From an uncultured Mucispirillum sp. (GTDB taxonomy: Bacteria; Chrysiogenota; Deferribacteres; Deferribacterales; Mucispirillaceae): 38,909 bases of DNA. This document shows positions 29,648 through 38,200 of the stretch, one piece after another; the stretch's first letter is position 1; every line of letters starts with the position of its first letter. The notes beneath the pieces are model-generated. The model was given only the letters and a program-made list of their open reading frames with translations. It searched no databases and was not told the DNA's origin. A program made the translations under genes and the position numbers. The stretch is taken from NCBI GenBank assembly GCA_910586745.1, contig CAJUJZ010000008.1:1-38909 (forward strand), read 5' to 3'.

Positions 29648-29740
29648 TTGAGCATAAAAAAAAGGCTCTCTTTTATAAGCGAGATTTTAAAAATAGTTAC
29701 AGCTATTTTAAAAATTATTAAGCTTTTTAGAGAGCTCTAA
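29648..29740 (+). CDS. Thirty-residue amphipathic peptide, candidate type I toxin
   Basis: A 30-codon frame opening with TTG, preceded by AAGGAGGTGAAAAAG, the strongest SD in this region. The peptide begins MSIKKRLSF, continues as an Ile/Leu-rich helix with Lys every three to four residues (EILKIVTAILKIIKLF) and ends REL, so it should be a cationic membrane-active helix. Bases 29773-29783 (TTTATGCTCAA) are perfectly complementary to the first 11 bases of the frame (TTGAGCATAAA), so the mRNA 3' end could mask the start codon, as in Hok or AapA mRNAs. An antisense transcription unit covers the frame. No homologue recognised; toxin role inferred from architecture. Confidence 0.65.
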   Translation: MSIKKRLSFISEILKIVTAILKIIKLFREL

Positions 29741-29775
29741 CAACAAACTGGGTAGCAGCTTCACCGCTACCCTTT
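29658..29775 (-). ncRNA. Candidate antisense RNA antitoxin
   Basis: From the promoter at 29782-29809, transcription would start near 29775 and run leftward over nearly the whole toxin frame. Going downstream it has hairpin GGGTAGC/GCTACCC, then GCTCTCT (complement of 29731-29737) pairing with AGAGAGC (complement of 29663-29669) around an inner hairpin AAAATAG/CTATTTT, directly followed by a run of nine T. That is a good intrinsic terminator, so a 110-120 nt RNA is predicted. Exact ends are estimates. Confidence 0.55.
29750..29772. terminator. Hairpin at the end of the toxin frame
   Basis: GGGTAGC (29750-29756) pairs with GCTACCC (29766-29772), ten bases after the toxin stop. The following TTTATG is a weak U-tract, so some transcripts may read on and include the segment complementary to the start codon. 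Confidence 0.5.
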
Positions 29776-29781
29776 ATGCTC

Positions 29782-29809
29782 AATATATAGATATTAAAAT
29801 TTTTGTCAA
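29782..29809 (-). promoter_or_regulatory. Antisense promoter (TTGACA-16-TATATT)
   Basis: Minus strand -35 TTGACA (29804-29809), -10 TATATT (29782-29787), spacing 16. It faces the toxin promoter across the toxin frame. Confidence 0.65.
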
Positions 29810-29817
29810 GCAAGAAA

Positions 29818-29846
29818 AAGCCCTGCTCAATCACTATGCAGGGCTT
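29818..29846 (-). terminator. Rho-independent terminator after the Arg-rich zinc protein gene
   Basis: AAGCCCTGC/GCAGGGCTT, 9-bp perfect stem, 11-nt loop. On the minus strand the stem is followed by TTTTTCTT, about 20 bases after the stop codon at 29867. It insulates the toxin locus from that gene. Confidence 0.8.
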
Positions 29847-29866
29847 AAATATTATCATAACTCCTG

Positions 29867-30256
29867 TTATTTATTATTTAATAATATATGTGTTTTATTA
29901 ACAGTCTGTCGTATATTTGAAAAATTATAAATTTTGCCACACTTGGCACATGCTGTATTATCATTCATATCTGTATATCTATACCCATGTTCATCAATAG
30001 CTTTTATATATTCTGTATCGTTAGTGAATAATAGTAAAAAATTATTTATTTCACCACACTCACATTTAAATTGATGTGGCAATACTCCTCTTTCTAAAAT
30101 AAACTTATAAGCATATACAACATCATCAGGTATATTAATATTAATTGTTCTATTTATGCGAAGTGGTGGCATCACAGCTCTTCTGTATGCAAATATATTG
30201 CGTCTAGGTGTATATCTTCTGTTATATCTTTTTTTAGAATAACTGCGTCTTCTCAT
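29867..30256 (-). CDS. Arg-rich protein with a putative zinc ribbon
   Basis: A 129-residue protein of unknown family. The first 34 residues are extremely basic (RRRSYSKKRYNRRYTPRRN), like a nucleic-acid-binding arm; then come C65 and C67 (CEC) and C103 and C106 (CAKC), four Cys at ribbon spacing. A nucleic-acid-binding role is plausible. It has its own terminator and lies between the toxin locus and the Mla operon, so it may belong to the phage or to the host. The SD is weak (AGGA, 12 nt before the ATG). Confidence 0.6.
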   Translation of the reverse strand: MRRRSYSKKRYNRRYTPRRNIFAYRRAVMPPLRINRTININIPDDVVYAYKFILERGVLPHQFKCECGEINNFLLLFTNDTEYIKAIDEHGYRYTDMNDNTACAKCGKIYNFSNIRQTVNKTHILLNNK

Positions 30257-30275
30257 AATTTACTAAATCTTCCTA

Positions 30276-30293
30276 TCCTGCCAAAAGGCACGG
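30276..30293 (-). terminator. Weak hairpin after the Mla operon
   Basis: TGCC/GGCA stem with loop AAAA and partly paired flanks, just downstream of the last lipoprotein stop. No T run, so possible only. Confidence 0.3.
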
Positions 30294-30303
30294 TTGTATC
30301 CTA

Positions 30304-31020
30304 TTAGTTTTTTTCATCTTTTGGCATATCAAGCCTTAATGTAATAGTTTTTGGTACAAAAGGATCCTCTGCTGTAATGTTATCAGTGCTGTATGTGGCA
30401 TTTTTTATAACAAGCCCAAATATTGTCATATTATCAGAGCCTGTGCTTTCATTTATTTTTATATTAATATCTTTTGCTTCAAGCTCATAATTAATATGTT
30501 TTGTATTGTCTGCTCCATTATAATTTGCCCATATTCTCTGTTTTGATGCTGTATTTTGATAGTCTACTGTTACTTTTCTTGGACTTGTACTTGTAATATC
30601 ATTTAGACAGTAGTTAAAATAGTTTATAAAACATTCAAATGTATAGTTGTCTGAATTTGCAACATCTCTTAAGTGTTGTGCATTATATGCTCTATAACCT
30701 GTACTTGCAGGGCAGGTAGATAAATTATCATGATAAGTATCTAAATTTGCATATGTTTCATCATCTAAAAAAACAGCAGGAATCAATGCACTAATACTTG
30801 TATTATACAGCTTTTTAGCCATATTTATGCCGTCTACTACTTTTTTTGCCATAACTTCTGCATCAGTATAACCGTTAAAATAGGCATGGTTAGTCTGCCC
30901 CTGATACCTTGAATAATATCCGAACCAGTTTTCATATTCTGTGTCGTATTCTCCGCCGCTGCCGCAGGAAATAAATATAAGTGAAAAAATAAATACTGAT
31001 AATATTTTAATACTTCTCAT
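30304..31020 (-). CDS. Lipoprotein, last gene of the Mla-like operon
   Basis: A 238-residue protein with a clear signal and lipobox (IFSLIFISCGSGG, Cys19), so lipid-anchored, most likely in the outer membrane. The mature part is polar with no family I recognise. Its start overlaps the end of the upstream lipoprotein gene by 14 nt, so it is in the operon and may be a periplasmic or outer-membrane partner of the transporter, taking the place of MlaA or MlaC, neither of which is visible. That role is inferred. Confidence 0.65.
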   Translation of the reverse strand: MRSIKILSVFIFSLIFISCGSGGEYDTEYENWFGYYSRYQGQTNHAYFNGYTDAEVMAKKVVDGINMAKKLYNTSISALIPAVFLDDETYANLDTYHDNLSTCPASTGYRAYNAQHLRDVANSDNYTFECFINYFNYCLNDITSTSPRKVTVDYQNTASKQRIWANYNGADNTKHINYELEAKDINIKINESTGSDNMTIFGLVIKNATYSTDNITAEDPFVPKTITLRLDMPKDEKN

Positions 31021-31699
31021 TAAGTGCCTGTTCTAATATTTTTAATCTTTGGACTGCTAAATCATCAGGAAGCCCCATACTTCTTAGTGCGTTTAAGCGT
31101 ATTTTTTCATTTTTTACAAGGTTTAAAGTCCATGTTTTCTTACTGTCTATGACAGATGCTTTATTAATAAGTTCAATTGCATATTCTGGGTCCTTATCTA
31201 TAATATGATTTGCTGCCTGCCTGAAAGCATAACTTTGCAGCCTTTCACTAGATGATGAACTGTTTGCAATTTTTAATATATAAGCAATATTGCCTGTTTT
31301 ATAAAATTTAGCCATAGTATCATAAGGGGATGGAAGTGTTTTTATATCATAATCATTATGGCTTAAAAAATTTACTATATTTAATTCTTCCTGACATTTT
31401 CCAAGTGCAGCAAATGCTCTTGCATCTTCTAAAAGAGGAAGGCTTTCTTCCGGGTCTGCTGTAACTATAACTATTGCAGTGCGTGCCATATTACAGAAAT
31501 TACCCATATCTCTGAATTTTGCAACAGCACGGTTATAGGTATATGATGCCATTCGTTCTCTGCCCTGCAGCTGATAATCTACGGCTCTTTCTACTAAAGT
31601 CATACCAAGCAGCATATCATCTCTTTGAGTTTTGCTTGAGCAGGCTGTAATTATGATACATAAACATACAGCCAGCATTACTATAAATTTATTTATCAT
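31007..31699 (-). CDS. Helical-repeat lipoprotein of the Mla-like operon
   Basis: A 230-residue protein with signal peptide and lipobox (LCIIITACSSK, Cys20). The mature part is a series of helices (ERAVDYQLQGRERMASYTYNRAVAKF and similar) that look like TPR-type repeats. It overlaps the MCE gene end by 4 nt. Function unknown; location suggests a partner of the lipid-transfer complex in the periplasm. Confidence 0.7.
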   Translation of the reverse strand: MINKFIVMLAVCLCIIITACSSKTQRDDMLLGMTLVERAVDYQLQGRERMASYTYNRAVAKFRDMGNFCNMARTAIVIVTADPEESLPLLEDARAFAALGKCQEELNIVNFLSHNDYDIKTLPSPYDTMAKFYKTGNIAYILKIANSSSSSERLQSYAFRQAANHIIDKDPEYAIELINKASVIDSKKTWTLNLVKNEKIRLNALRSMGLPDDLAVQRLKILEQALNEKY

Positions 31700-32712
31700 T
31701 TTAAAGGAACTTTCTCCGGTGTTTTTTCATTGCCTATACTAATTGGCCAAGTATTTTGTATTTTTAAAATTAATTCATTACCACTTTCAACAATAGATTG
31801 TATTTCGCTTCTTAATTCATCTAAGTTTTCTGTTCCGTCTGCTGCGTTTTGTGAGGCACGCTCTAAGTTTGCTGCTATCTGGTCAAGTCTTGAAACAATA
31901 GGGGCAATAATACGCACCATATTCTGCACTTCACTTACTACTTCATTTGTGCCTGCAACAATAGGTTCAGAATGTTCATCAAATATTTCTAATGAGCGTT
32001 TTAATGTAACACTTCCGCTTTCCACATTATGTGCCATACGCACAGCAGATTCGCTGAAACTTCTTAAATCCTGTAAAAAGTTTTGAATTTCATTCTGCAC
32101 AACATCTGAGCGTAAATATCCTAAAGAGCCTTCCTTATTGGCAATATCATAGCCAATAGAGCCAAGACCACGCATAAATTTATTAAAGTCACCGTCTTTA
32201 TCAGCAAATCTGATTAAAATAGTATTTACACTGGCAACAATTTCTCTTAAATCAGCAACAACAGGTGTTACCTGTTCCAAAATACCCTGCAGCCCCTGAT
32301 CTCTTTTAAGGCTGAAAATACTACCTGTTTCAATGTTTGGTGATTCGCTTTGCAGGTTTGTTTTTACATCAATATAGCTGCTTCCTATAATATTTTGCAG
32401 ACTTAAAGAAAATACAGAATCCTGCCTAATCCACTTAACATATTTAGTAGGGACACCTATCTGCATAATAACACGGCCGTCATCCTGCAGTGCTAAATCG
32501 TTTACTCTGGCTATCTGGAAACCTGCATATTTTACAGGCATACCTTTTGCCAGATTTTCACCAGTATCAGTATATACATCTATATAAACTTTTGTTGTAA
32601 AAATATCGCGGCTTATACCAATAGCGATAATGAGAGCTATAATGATAACAATAGCAATAACAACAAAAAGTCCTACTTTTATCTCTAAATTTTTAAAACG
32701 AGGGTCTGCCAT
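31696..32712 (-). CDS. mlaD: MCE-family lipid transfer protein (MlaD-like)
   Basis: Periplasmic substrate-binding ring of an Mla-type ABC transporter that moves phospholipids between membranes. The 338-residue protein has one N-terminal membrane anchor (about 13-31), then the MCE domain with VYTDTGENLAKGMPVKYAGF and the IIGSSYIDVK strand, and a long helical C-terminus (about 140-330), longer than E. coli MlaD (183 aa) and more like plant/mycobacterial-type MCE proteins. Its start lies 28 nt inside the upstream gene, indicating coupling. Confidence 0.85.
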   Translation of the reverse strand: MADPRFKNLEIKVGLFVVIAIVIIIALIIAIGISRDIFTTKVYIDVYTDTGENLAKGMPVKYAGFQIARVNDLALQDDGRVIMQIGVPTKYVKWIRQDSVFSLSLQNIIGSSYIDVKTNLQSESPNIETGSIFSLKRDQGLQGILEQVTPVVADLREIVASVNTILIRFADKDGDFNKFMRGLGSIGYDIANKEGSLGYLRSDVVQNEIQNFLQDLRSFSESAVRMAHNVESGSVTLKRSLEIFDEHSEPIVAGTNEVVSEVQNMVRIIAPIVSRLDQIAANLERASQNAADGTENLDELRSEIQSIVESGNELILKIQNTWPISIGNEKTPEKVPLK

Positions 32713-33194
32713 GAGTTATATGGTATCTCCTTAAAATCTAAGTTTTTATATTCATCAAAATATCTATAATTTTCTACCACAGTTACTTCAATACTTGCAA
32801 CATCTTTTATAAAATGTATAAATGGTGAGTAGTCGTCAGTCAAAAGCATCCTATGAGGCAGAAAGAAAAATATATGCTCTGGTTTTCTAATAGATGCCCG
32901 CAGATATTTTACTAGTAAAAGCTCAAATTCATTTAATTTTTTAGGCTTATAATACATAGCATGAGCCATATTGTATTTTTTAAGCATATTTAATACTATT
33001 TCTTCAGCTTCTTTGCGTTTTACATTTTCAAAATACTGTAAAGGCAGTGAAATATTTTCGCAAATAGAAAGCGTTGCAATTAATGGTATATTGTAAGATA
33101 CTATACTTACATTACTCCATATAGTTTTTTTCATCAACTCACTCTGCATTGTGTCAGCTAAATAATTAGCTTTTAAGGTTACAATGTTTTTCAT
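32685..33194 (-). CDS. Degenerate ABC-ATPase-like protein at the MlaF position
   Basis: A 169-residue protein between the permease and MCE genes, where MlaF (about 260 aa) is expected. Only a Q-loop-like region is clear (IPLIATLSICENISLPLQY, about 37-55, matching TVxENVxLPL), then a helical domain and a strand IFFFLPH where a Walker B/DEP motif should be. Walker A, signature LSGGQ and the catalytic Glu are missing (the signature position reads LNEFE). It overlaps the permease gene by 4 nt. It is not disrupted by stops, so it is likely a non-catalytic subunit or regulator; energy would need an ATPase coded elsewhere. Confidence 0.6.
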   Translation of the reverse strand: MKNIVTLKANYLADTMQSELMKKTIWSNVSIVSYNIPLIATLSICENISLPLQYFENVKRKEAEEIVLNMLKKYNMAHAMYYKPKKLNEFELLLVKYLRASIRKPEHIFFFLPHRMLLTDDYSPFIHFIKDVASIEVTVVENYRYFDEYKNLDFKEIPYNSWQTLVLKI

Positions 33195-33973
33195 ATAAAA
33201 ATTTCCCCTAAAATGATGATGATAATAAAGGTAAAAAATATACCAATCATTGCACTCATCATTCCTTGAATAAGGGCTGTTTGTGAGTTCTGCATTTTTT
33301 GTGCTATATATATAGGGATAGATGCAGCAATAAACCCTATTAATACTGTTTTAAAAACAAATGTTGCTATATCTGATAATGAGATAGTAGAAACAATCTG
33401 ACTTAAAACATAGTCAAGCGAAGTGTTTGACTGGAAGCTCAATAATGTATAGCCGCCAATAATAGCAAGGGTAGAAAAATATATGGAAAGCACAACCATA
33501 GATACTACACTTGCAGCTACTCGCGGAAAATATAAATATATATAAGGGTCAATATTCATAGCTTCTAATGCTTTAATTTCCCTGTTAAATTTCATCATAC
33601 CTACATCAACAAGCAAAGTTGGAGATGTTCTTAATGTTATAAGGATACCACTTATTAATGGTCCTGTGATTCTTATAATAATCGTAGTTAATATTGGCCC
33701 AATATTAGAAGCAGCATCAAGAGCAATAAGTACTTTTGTAATAGTGCCAACTAATGTCATACCTAAAAGCAGAGCCGTAATAGTCATAATAACAATAAGC
33801 TCAAAGCCTGAAAAATATATCTGTTTTAATACAGCCATATGCACTGCAGGTGAGTAAGAATATTTACTGAAAATACCCTTTGATGAAACCTGTAAGCAGA
33901 AAAGACTGTGACCCTTAAAAAAATTACCAATGGTTATAACATTTGAGCCTATTTTATATAATAGTTTATACAT
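33191..33973 (-). CDS. mlaE: Mla-type ABC transporter permease (MlaE-like)
   Basis: Inner-membrane permease of the lipid transporter. The 260-residue protein has about five membrane helices and the family motif around TGPLISGILITLRTSPTLLVDVGMMKFNREIKALEAMNIDPY (in pieces at about 105-150), the cytoplasmic coupling region in which Mla permeases have EIDAL; here EIKAL. First gene of the operon with the ATPase-like, MCE and two lipoprotein genes. Confidence 0.9.
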   Translation of the reverse strand: MYKLLYKIGSNVITIGNFFKGHSLFCLQVSSKGIFSKYSYSPAVHMAVLKQIYFSGFELIVIMTITALLLGMTLVGTITKVLIALDAASNIGPILTTIIIRITGPLISGILITLRTSPTLLVDVGMMKFNREIKALEAMNIDPYIYLYFPRVAASVVSMVVLSIYFSTLAIIGGYTLLSFQSNTSLDYVLSQIVSTISLSDIATFVFKTVLIGFIAASIPIYIAQKMQNSQTALIQGMMSAMIGIFFTFIIIIILGEIFI

Positions 33974-34094
33974 ATTAAAATATTATACTTTTTTTTGTTT
34001 AATATCAATACATTTTAAAAAGAATATAATTTTTATTTAAGATTGTTAAAATAAATATTTATTATGGTAAATATAATTAAAATTTTAAAGATAT

Positions 34095-34136
34095 CTTACT
34101 AAATCAGCTAAAATAAGCTTTTGCTGATTTAGTAAG
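34095..34136. terminator. Long hairpin between dehydrogenase and Mla operon
   Basis: CTTACTAAATCAGC (34095-34108) pairs perfectly with GCTGATTTAGTAAG (34123-34136), 14 bp, AT-rich loop. It lies ten bases after the dehydrogenase stop codon and should end that transcript. Confidence 0.6.
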
Positions 34137-34146
34137 GTAAAATATA

Positions 34147-34902
34147 TTATCCAGCTGTAATACCGCCATCTACAAGGTAAAGCCCGCCTGTTATAAAACT
34201 TGCTGCATCTGAAGCAAGAAAATACATAAGTTCTGCTACTTCATAAGGCTCTCCAACTCTGCCAATTGGATAAAGTTCTGATTCAGCTTTCCAGTATGAT
34301 TCAACATTTCCTCCGTGAGTAATATCTGCAAAACTTTTGAAAAGTTTTTCTGTTAGTGGTGTTTTAATTGTGCCTGCACATACTGCATTAACTCTGATAT
34401 GTTTTGGACCTAAATCTATAGCCATACTTTTTGTAATTTGTCCCAAAGCACCTTTTGTAAGCCCGTAGCCAAAGCTGTTTGGTTTTCCTACATAGCACTG
34501 GTCAGAAGCATTTATAACTATTGAGCCTTTGCCTTTGCGTATAATATAGGGAACTGCAGCTTTTAATGTATATACAGTGCCTTTAATATTTGTATCAATC
34601 ATTAAATCTAATTCATCAATGCTGATATCAAGCATAGTATTGCAGCGATGAATGCCTGCATTTGCAACTACACAGTCTAAATCGCCATATTTTTTGTATG
34701 TTTCATTAACTGCATTTTCTAAATCAGCAGGGTTAGTGGTGCTGCCTTTTATAAATAAAACATCAAGCTTTTTAGCAAGCTTTTGACCATCTTCAGTATT
34801 TTTATCCATAAATGCTGTATTCCAGCCTTCCTGATTAAATTTTCTTACACATGCAGCACCAATGCCTGTTGAGCCGCCAGTTATAAAAACAGTTTTTTGT
34901 AT
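34147..34902 (-). CDS. Short-chain dehydrogenase/reductase with probable ATA start
   Basis: An NAD(P)-dependent oxidoreductase of the classical SDR family, substrate unknown. Counting from ATA at 34902, the 251-residue protein has the cofactor motif TGGSTGIG (8-15), NAG (81-83), and catalytic Ser133, Tyr146 and Lys150 (YGLTK); it ends LYLVDGGITAG as SDRs do. The first ATG in frame, at 34809, would remove the cofactor motif. Upstream of ATA is an in-frame TAA, and no ATG/GTG/TTG lies between, while GGAGG stands 9 nt before the ATA. So translation from ATA, or a recent start-codon mutation, is implied. Confidence 0.8.
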   Translation of the reverse strand: MQKTVFITGGSTGIGAACVRKFNQEGWNTAFMDKNTEDGQKLAKKLDVLFIKGSTTNPADLENAVNETYKKYGDLDCVVANAGIHRCNTMLDISIDELDLMIDTNIKGTVYTLKAAVPYIIRKGKGSIVINASDQCYVGKPNSFGYGLTKGALGQITKSMAIDLGPKHIRVNAVCAGTIKTPLTEKLFKSFADITHGGNVESYWKAESELYPIGRVGEPYEVAELMYFLASDAASFITGGLYLVDGGITAG

Positions 34903-35068
34903 CTTTTAATTCCTCCTTATGTGTAAAATTAAATGTAGTATAACAAAAAATTGATTAAAAATAAATTTATTTTTATATAAAATAAAAAATTATAGAAAAA
35001 TTAAAATTTAATTATCACTACTTATAATTGATAATATTTTTATACAGAATCTTGTATGTCACAACTGC

Positions 35069-35097
35069 TTGACTAGAATATTCTTATATGGTAATCT
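35069..35097 (+). promoter_or_regulatory. Upstream promoter candidate for nifJ (TTGACT-17-TAATCT)
   Basis: -35 TTGACT (35069-35074), -10 TAATCT (35092-35097), spacing 17. Weaker than the second candidate. The 34903-35206 gap holds these two promoters and otherwise only AT-rich sequence. Confidence 0.4.
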
Positions 35098-35125
35098 ACC
35101 AAAGTTTGAACAGATACTTTTTTGT

Positions 35126-35154
35126 TTGACTAAAAATCAATTTATTAGTAAAAT
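35126..35154 (+). promoter_or_regulatory. Proximal promoter candidate for nifJ (TTGACT-17-TAAAAT)
   Basis: -35 TTGACT (35126-35131), -10 TAAAAT (35149-35154), spacing 17; about 45 nt of leader before the start codon. Confidence 0.5.
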
Positions 35155-35206
35155 AAAACATAAAAATAAATTGTGCTAAAATTGCATATATTAAAGTGGA
35201 GGAAGC

Positions 35207-38200
35207 ATGGTACGCAAAAAAACTATTATGGATGGTAATATGGCAGCAGCCCATGTGGCTCATGCTGTAAACGAGGTAATAGCTATTTATCCTATTACAC
35301 CATCATCAGTTATGGGTGAAATATCTGATGAAAAAAGTGCAAAAGGTCAGGTAAATATATGGGGTTCTGTCCCATATGTTGTTGAACTGCAGTCTGAAGG
35401 TGGTGCAGCAGGAACTGTGCATGGCTCATTAACTGCTGGTGCTTTAACTACTACTTTTACAGCTTCACAAGGTCTTTTATTAATGATACCTAATATGTAT
35501 AAAATAGCAGGGGAACTTACACCTACTGTTTTTCATGTTAGTGCAAGGGCGTTAGCTGCACAGGGTCTTTCTATTTTTGGAGACCATTCAGATGTTATGG
35601 CATGCCGTGCGTGCGGCTGGGCAATGCTTGTTTCTAATAACCCACAGGAAGTTATGGATATGGCATTAATTGCTCAGGCAGCTACTCTTAAAAGCCGTAT
35701 TCCATTTCTGCATTTTTTTGATGGATTTAGAACATCACACGAACTTTCTGTTGTGGAAGAATTAACTTTTGATGATATGCGTTATATGGTTAATGATGAA
35801 CTTATAAAAGAGCATAGAAAAAGAAGTCTTACTCCAGATAAGCCAGCAATTAAAGGCACTTCTCAAAATCCAGATGTTTATTTTCAAGGCAGAGAAACAG
35901 TTAATCAATATATGGATAATGCTGGTGCTGTTATACAGAGTGAAATGGATAAATTTGCAGAATTAACAGGCAGACAGTATCATTTAGTAGATTACTATGG
36001 TGCCCGTGATGCAAAAAGCGTAATTGTTGCAATGGGTTCAGCATGTGATGTTATAGAAGAAACTATTGACCATCTCAATGCAAACGGAGAAAAACTTGGT
36101 GTTGTTAAAATTCACTTATTTCAGCCTTTCCCAGTAAAAGCATTTGTCAGTGCTCTGCCTAAAACTGTAGAAAATATTGCAGTGCTTGATAGAACTAAAG
36201 AGCCTGGTGCTGTTGGTGAGCCGTTATATTTAGCAGTCCGCACAGCAATAGGTGAAGCAATGGCTGCAAAAATCACTTGTTTAGAAAAATACCCACGAGT
36301 TCTTGGCGGAAGATTTGGGCTTGGCTCAAAAGATTTCACACCAGCTATGGTTAAGGCAGTTTATGAAAATGCTGTATCAGACAATCCAATTTTTGGCTTT
36401 TCTGTTGGTATTGATGATGATGTTACTCATAAATCATTAAAATTTGATGCTTCATGGATTATACCTTTAAAAAGTTATAATGCAATGTTTTATGGTCTTG
36501 GCTCTGATGGCACAGTTGGTGCAAACAAAAATACTGCAAAAATTATTTTTACAGAAACTGGTAAAAATTCTCAGGCTTATTTTGTGTATGATTCTAAAAA
36601 AGCAGGCTCTATGACTATAAGCCATGTTCGATTTGGTGCAGAACAGATAAAAAGCTCATATCTTATTCAAGAAGCAGATTTTATCGGCTGTCATAATTTC
36701 AGCTTTTTAGAAAGGTATGATTTACTTTTACCACTCAAAAAAGGCGGAATATTTTTACTTAACAGCCAATACAGTAAAGATGAAGTGTGGGGCAGACTTC
36801 CAGCACTTGTTCAAAAAGAAATTAGAGAAAAAGAAGCAGAGTTTTATGTGGTTGATGCGGTAAAAATAGCACAGGAACTTGGACTTGGTTCACGAATAAA
36901 TGTAATATTACAGTCTGCATTTTTTGCAATATCTAATATTATAACAAAAGATAATGCACTTAATGCAATTAAAAGTGCAATACAAAAAACTTATGGTAAA
37001 TATGGCGAAGAAACTGTTGCAAAAAATAATGCTGCAGCAGATGCAGGCTTTGAAAAACTTTACAAAGTAGACTATTCTTCATTAAAAGATGAAAGTACAC
37101 TTCATACATTAATCAATGGCTGCTTAACAGATAAAAAAGCAAGCAGTTTTGTGAAAGATGTAACAAGTATATTGGTTGCAGGGGAAGGGGACAAAATAAA
37201 AGTATCTCAAATGCCTGTTGATGGAACATGGCCAACTGGCACTGCAAGATTTGAAAAAAGAAATATTGCAGTTAATATTCCAGTATGGGACCCTAATGTA
37301 TGTATTCAATGTGGAATATGCTCATTTGTATGTCCGCATTCTGCTATCCGTATGAAATATTATGATAAAGAGCTGCTTAAAAATGCTCCAGCTTCATTTA
37401 AACATACTGATGCAAAAGGTAAAGAGTTTGCAGGATATGCAGCAACAGTGCAGGTTGCTCCAGAAGACTGTACAGGCTGCACTACATGTGTAATAAACTG
37501 TCCTGCAGTAAATAAAGTAGACCCAGAAAGAAAAGCCATTAATATGGAGCCGCAAACTCCATTAAGAGTGCAGGAAGTAGAAAATTTTGAATTTTTTGAA
37601 TCTATTCCTGAGCTTGCTGTTGAAAAATATAATAAATCAACAATTAAAGGCAGTCAGCTTGCACCTCATTTCTTTGAATTTTCTGGTGCATGTGCAGGCT
37701 GCGGTGAAACACCTTATATAAAATTGTTAACTCAGCTTTTTGGTGACAGGCTTTTAATGGCAAATGCAACAGGTTGTTCATCAATTTACGGTGGTAATCT
37801 GCCTACAACTCCATACTGCACTCGTAATGACGGCAAAGGTCCTGCATGGAGTAACTCATTATTTGAAGACAATGCAGAATTTGGCTTTGGTATGCGTTTA
37901 GCTGTTGATTACTTTAAAGGTAAAGCAGTAGATTATTTAAATGCTAATAAAAATATTGCAGATACTGCACTTATTGAAGATATTCTTGCAAATACGGATA
38001 CCCATGACCAGGAAGAAATAGAGAAACAGCGTGAAAGAGTAGCAAAATTAAAAGATGCAGTTAAATCATCAAATGTGTCAGGAAAAGATGATTTTTTAAG
38101 CATTGCTGACTATTTAACACCAAAATCAGTATGGATATTAGGTGGCGACGGCTGGGCTTACGATATAGGCTATGGCGGTTTAGACCATGTGCTTGCAAGT

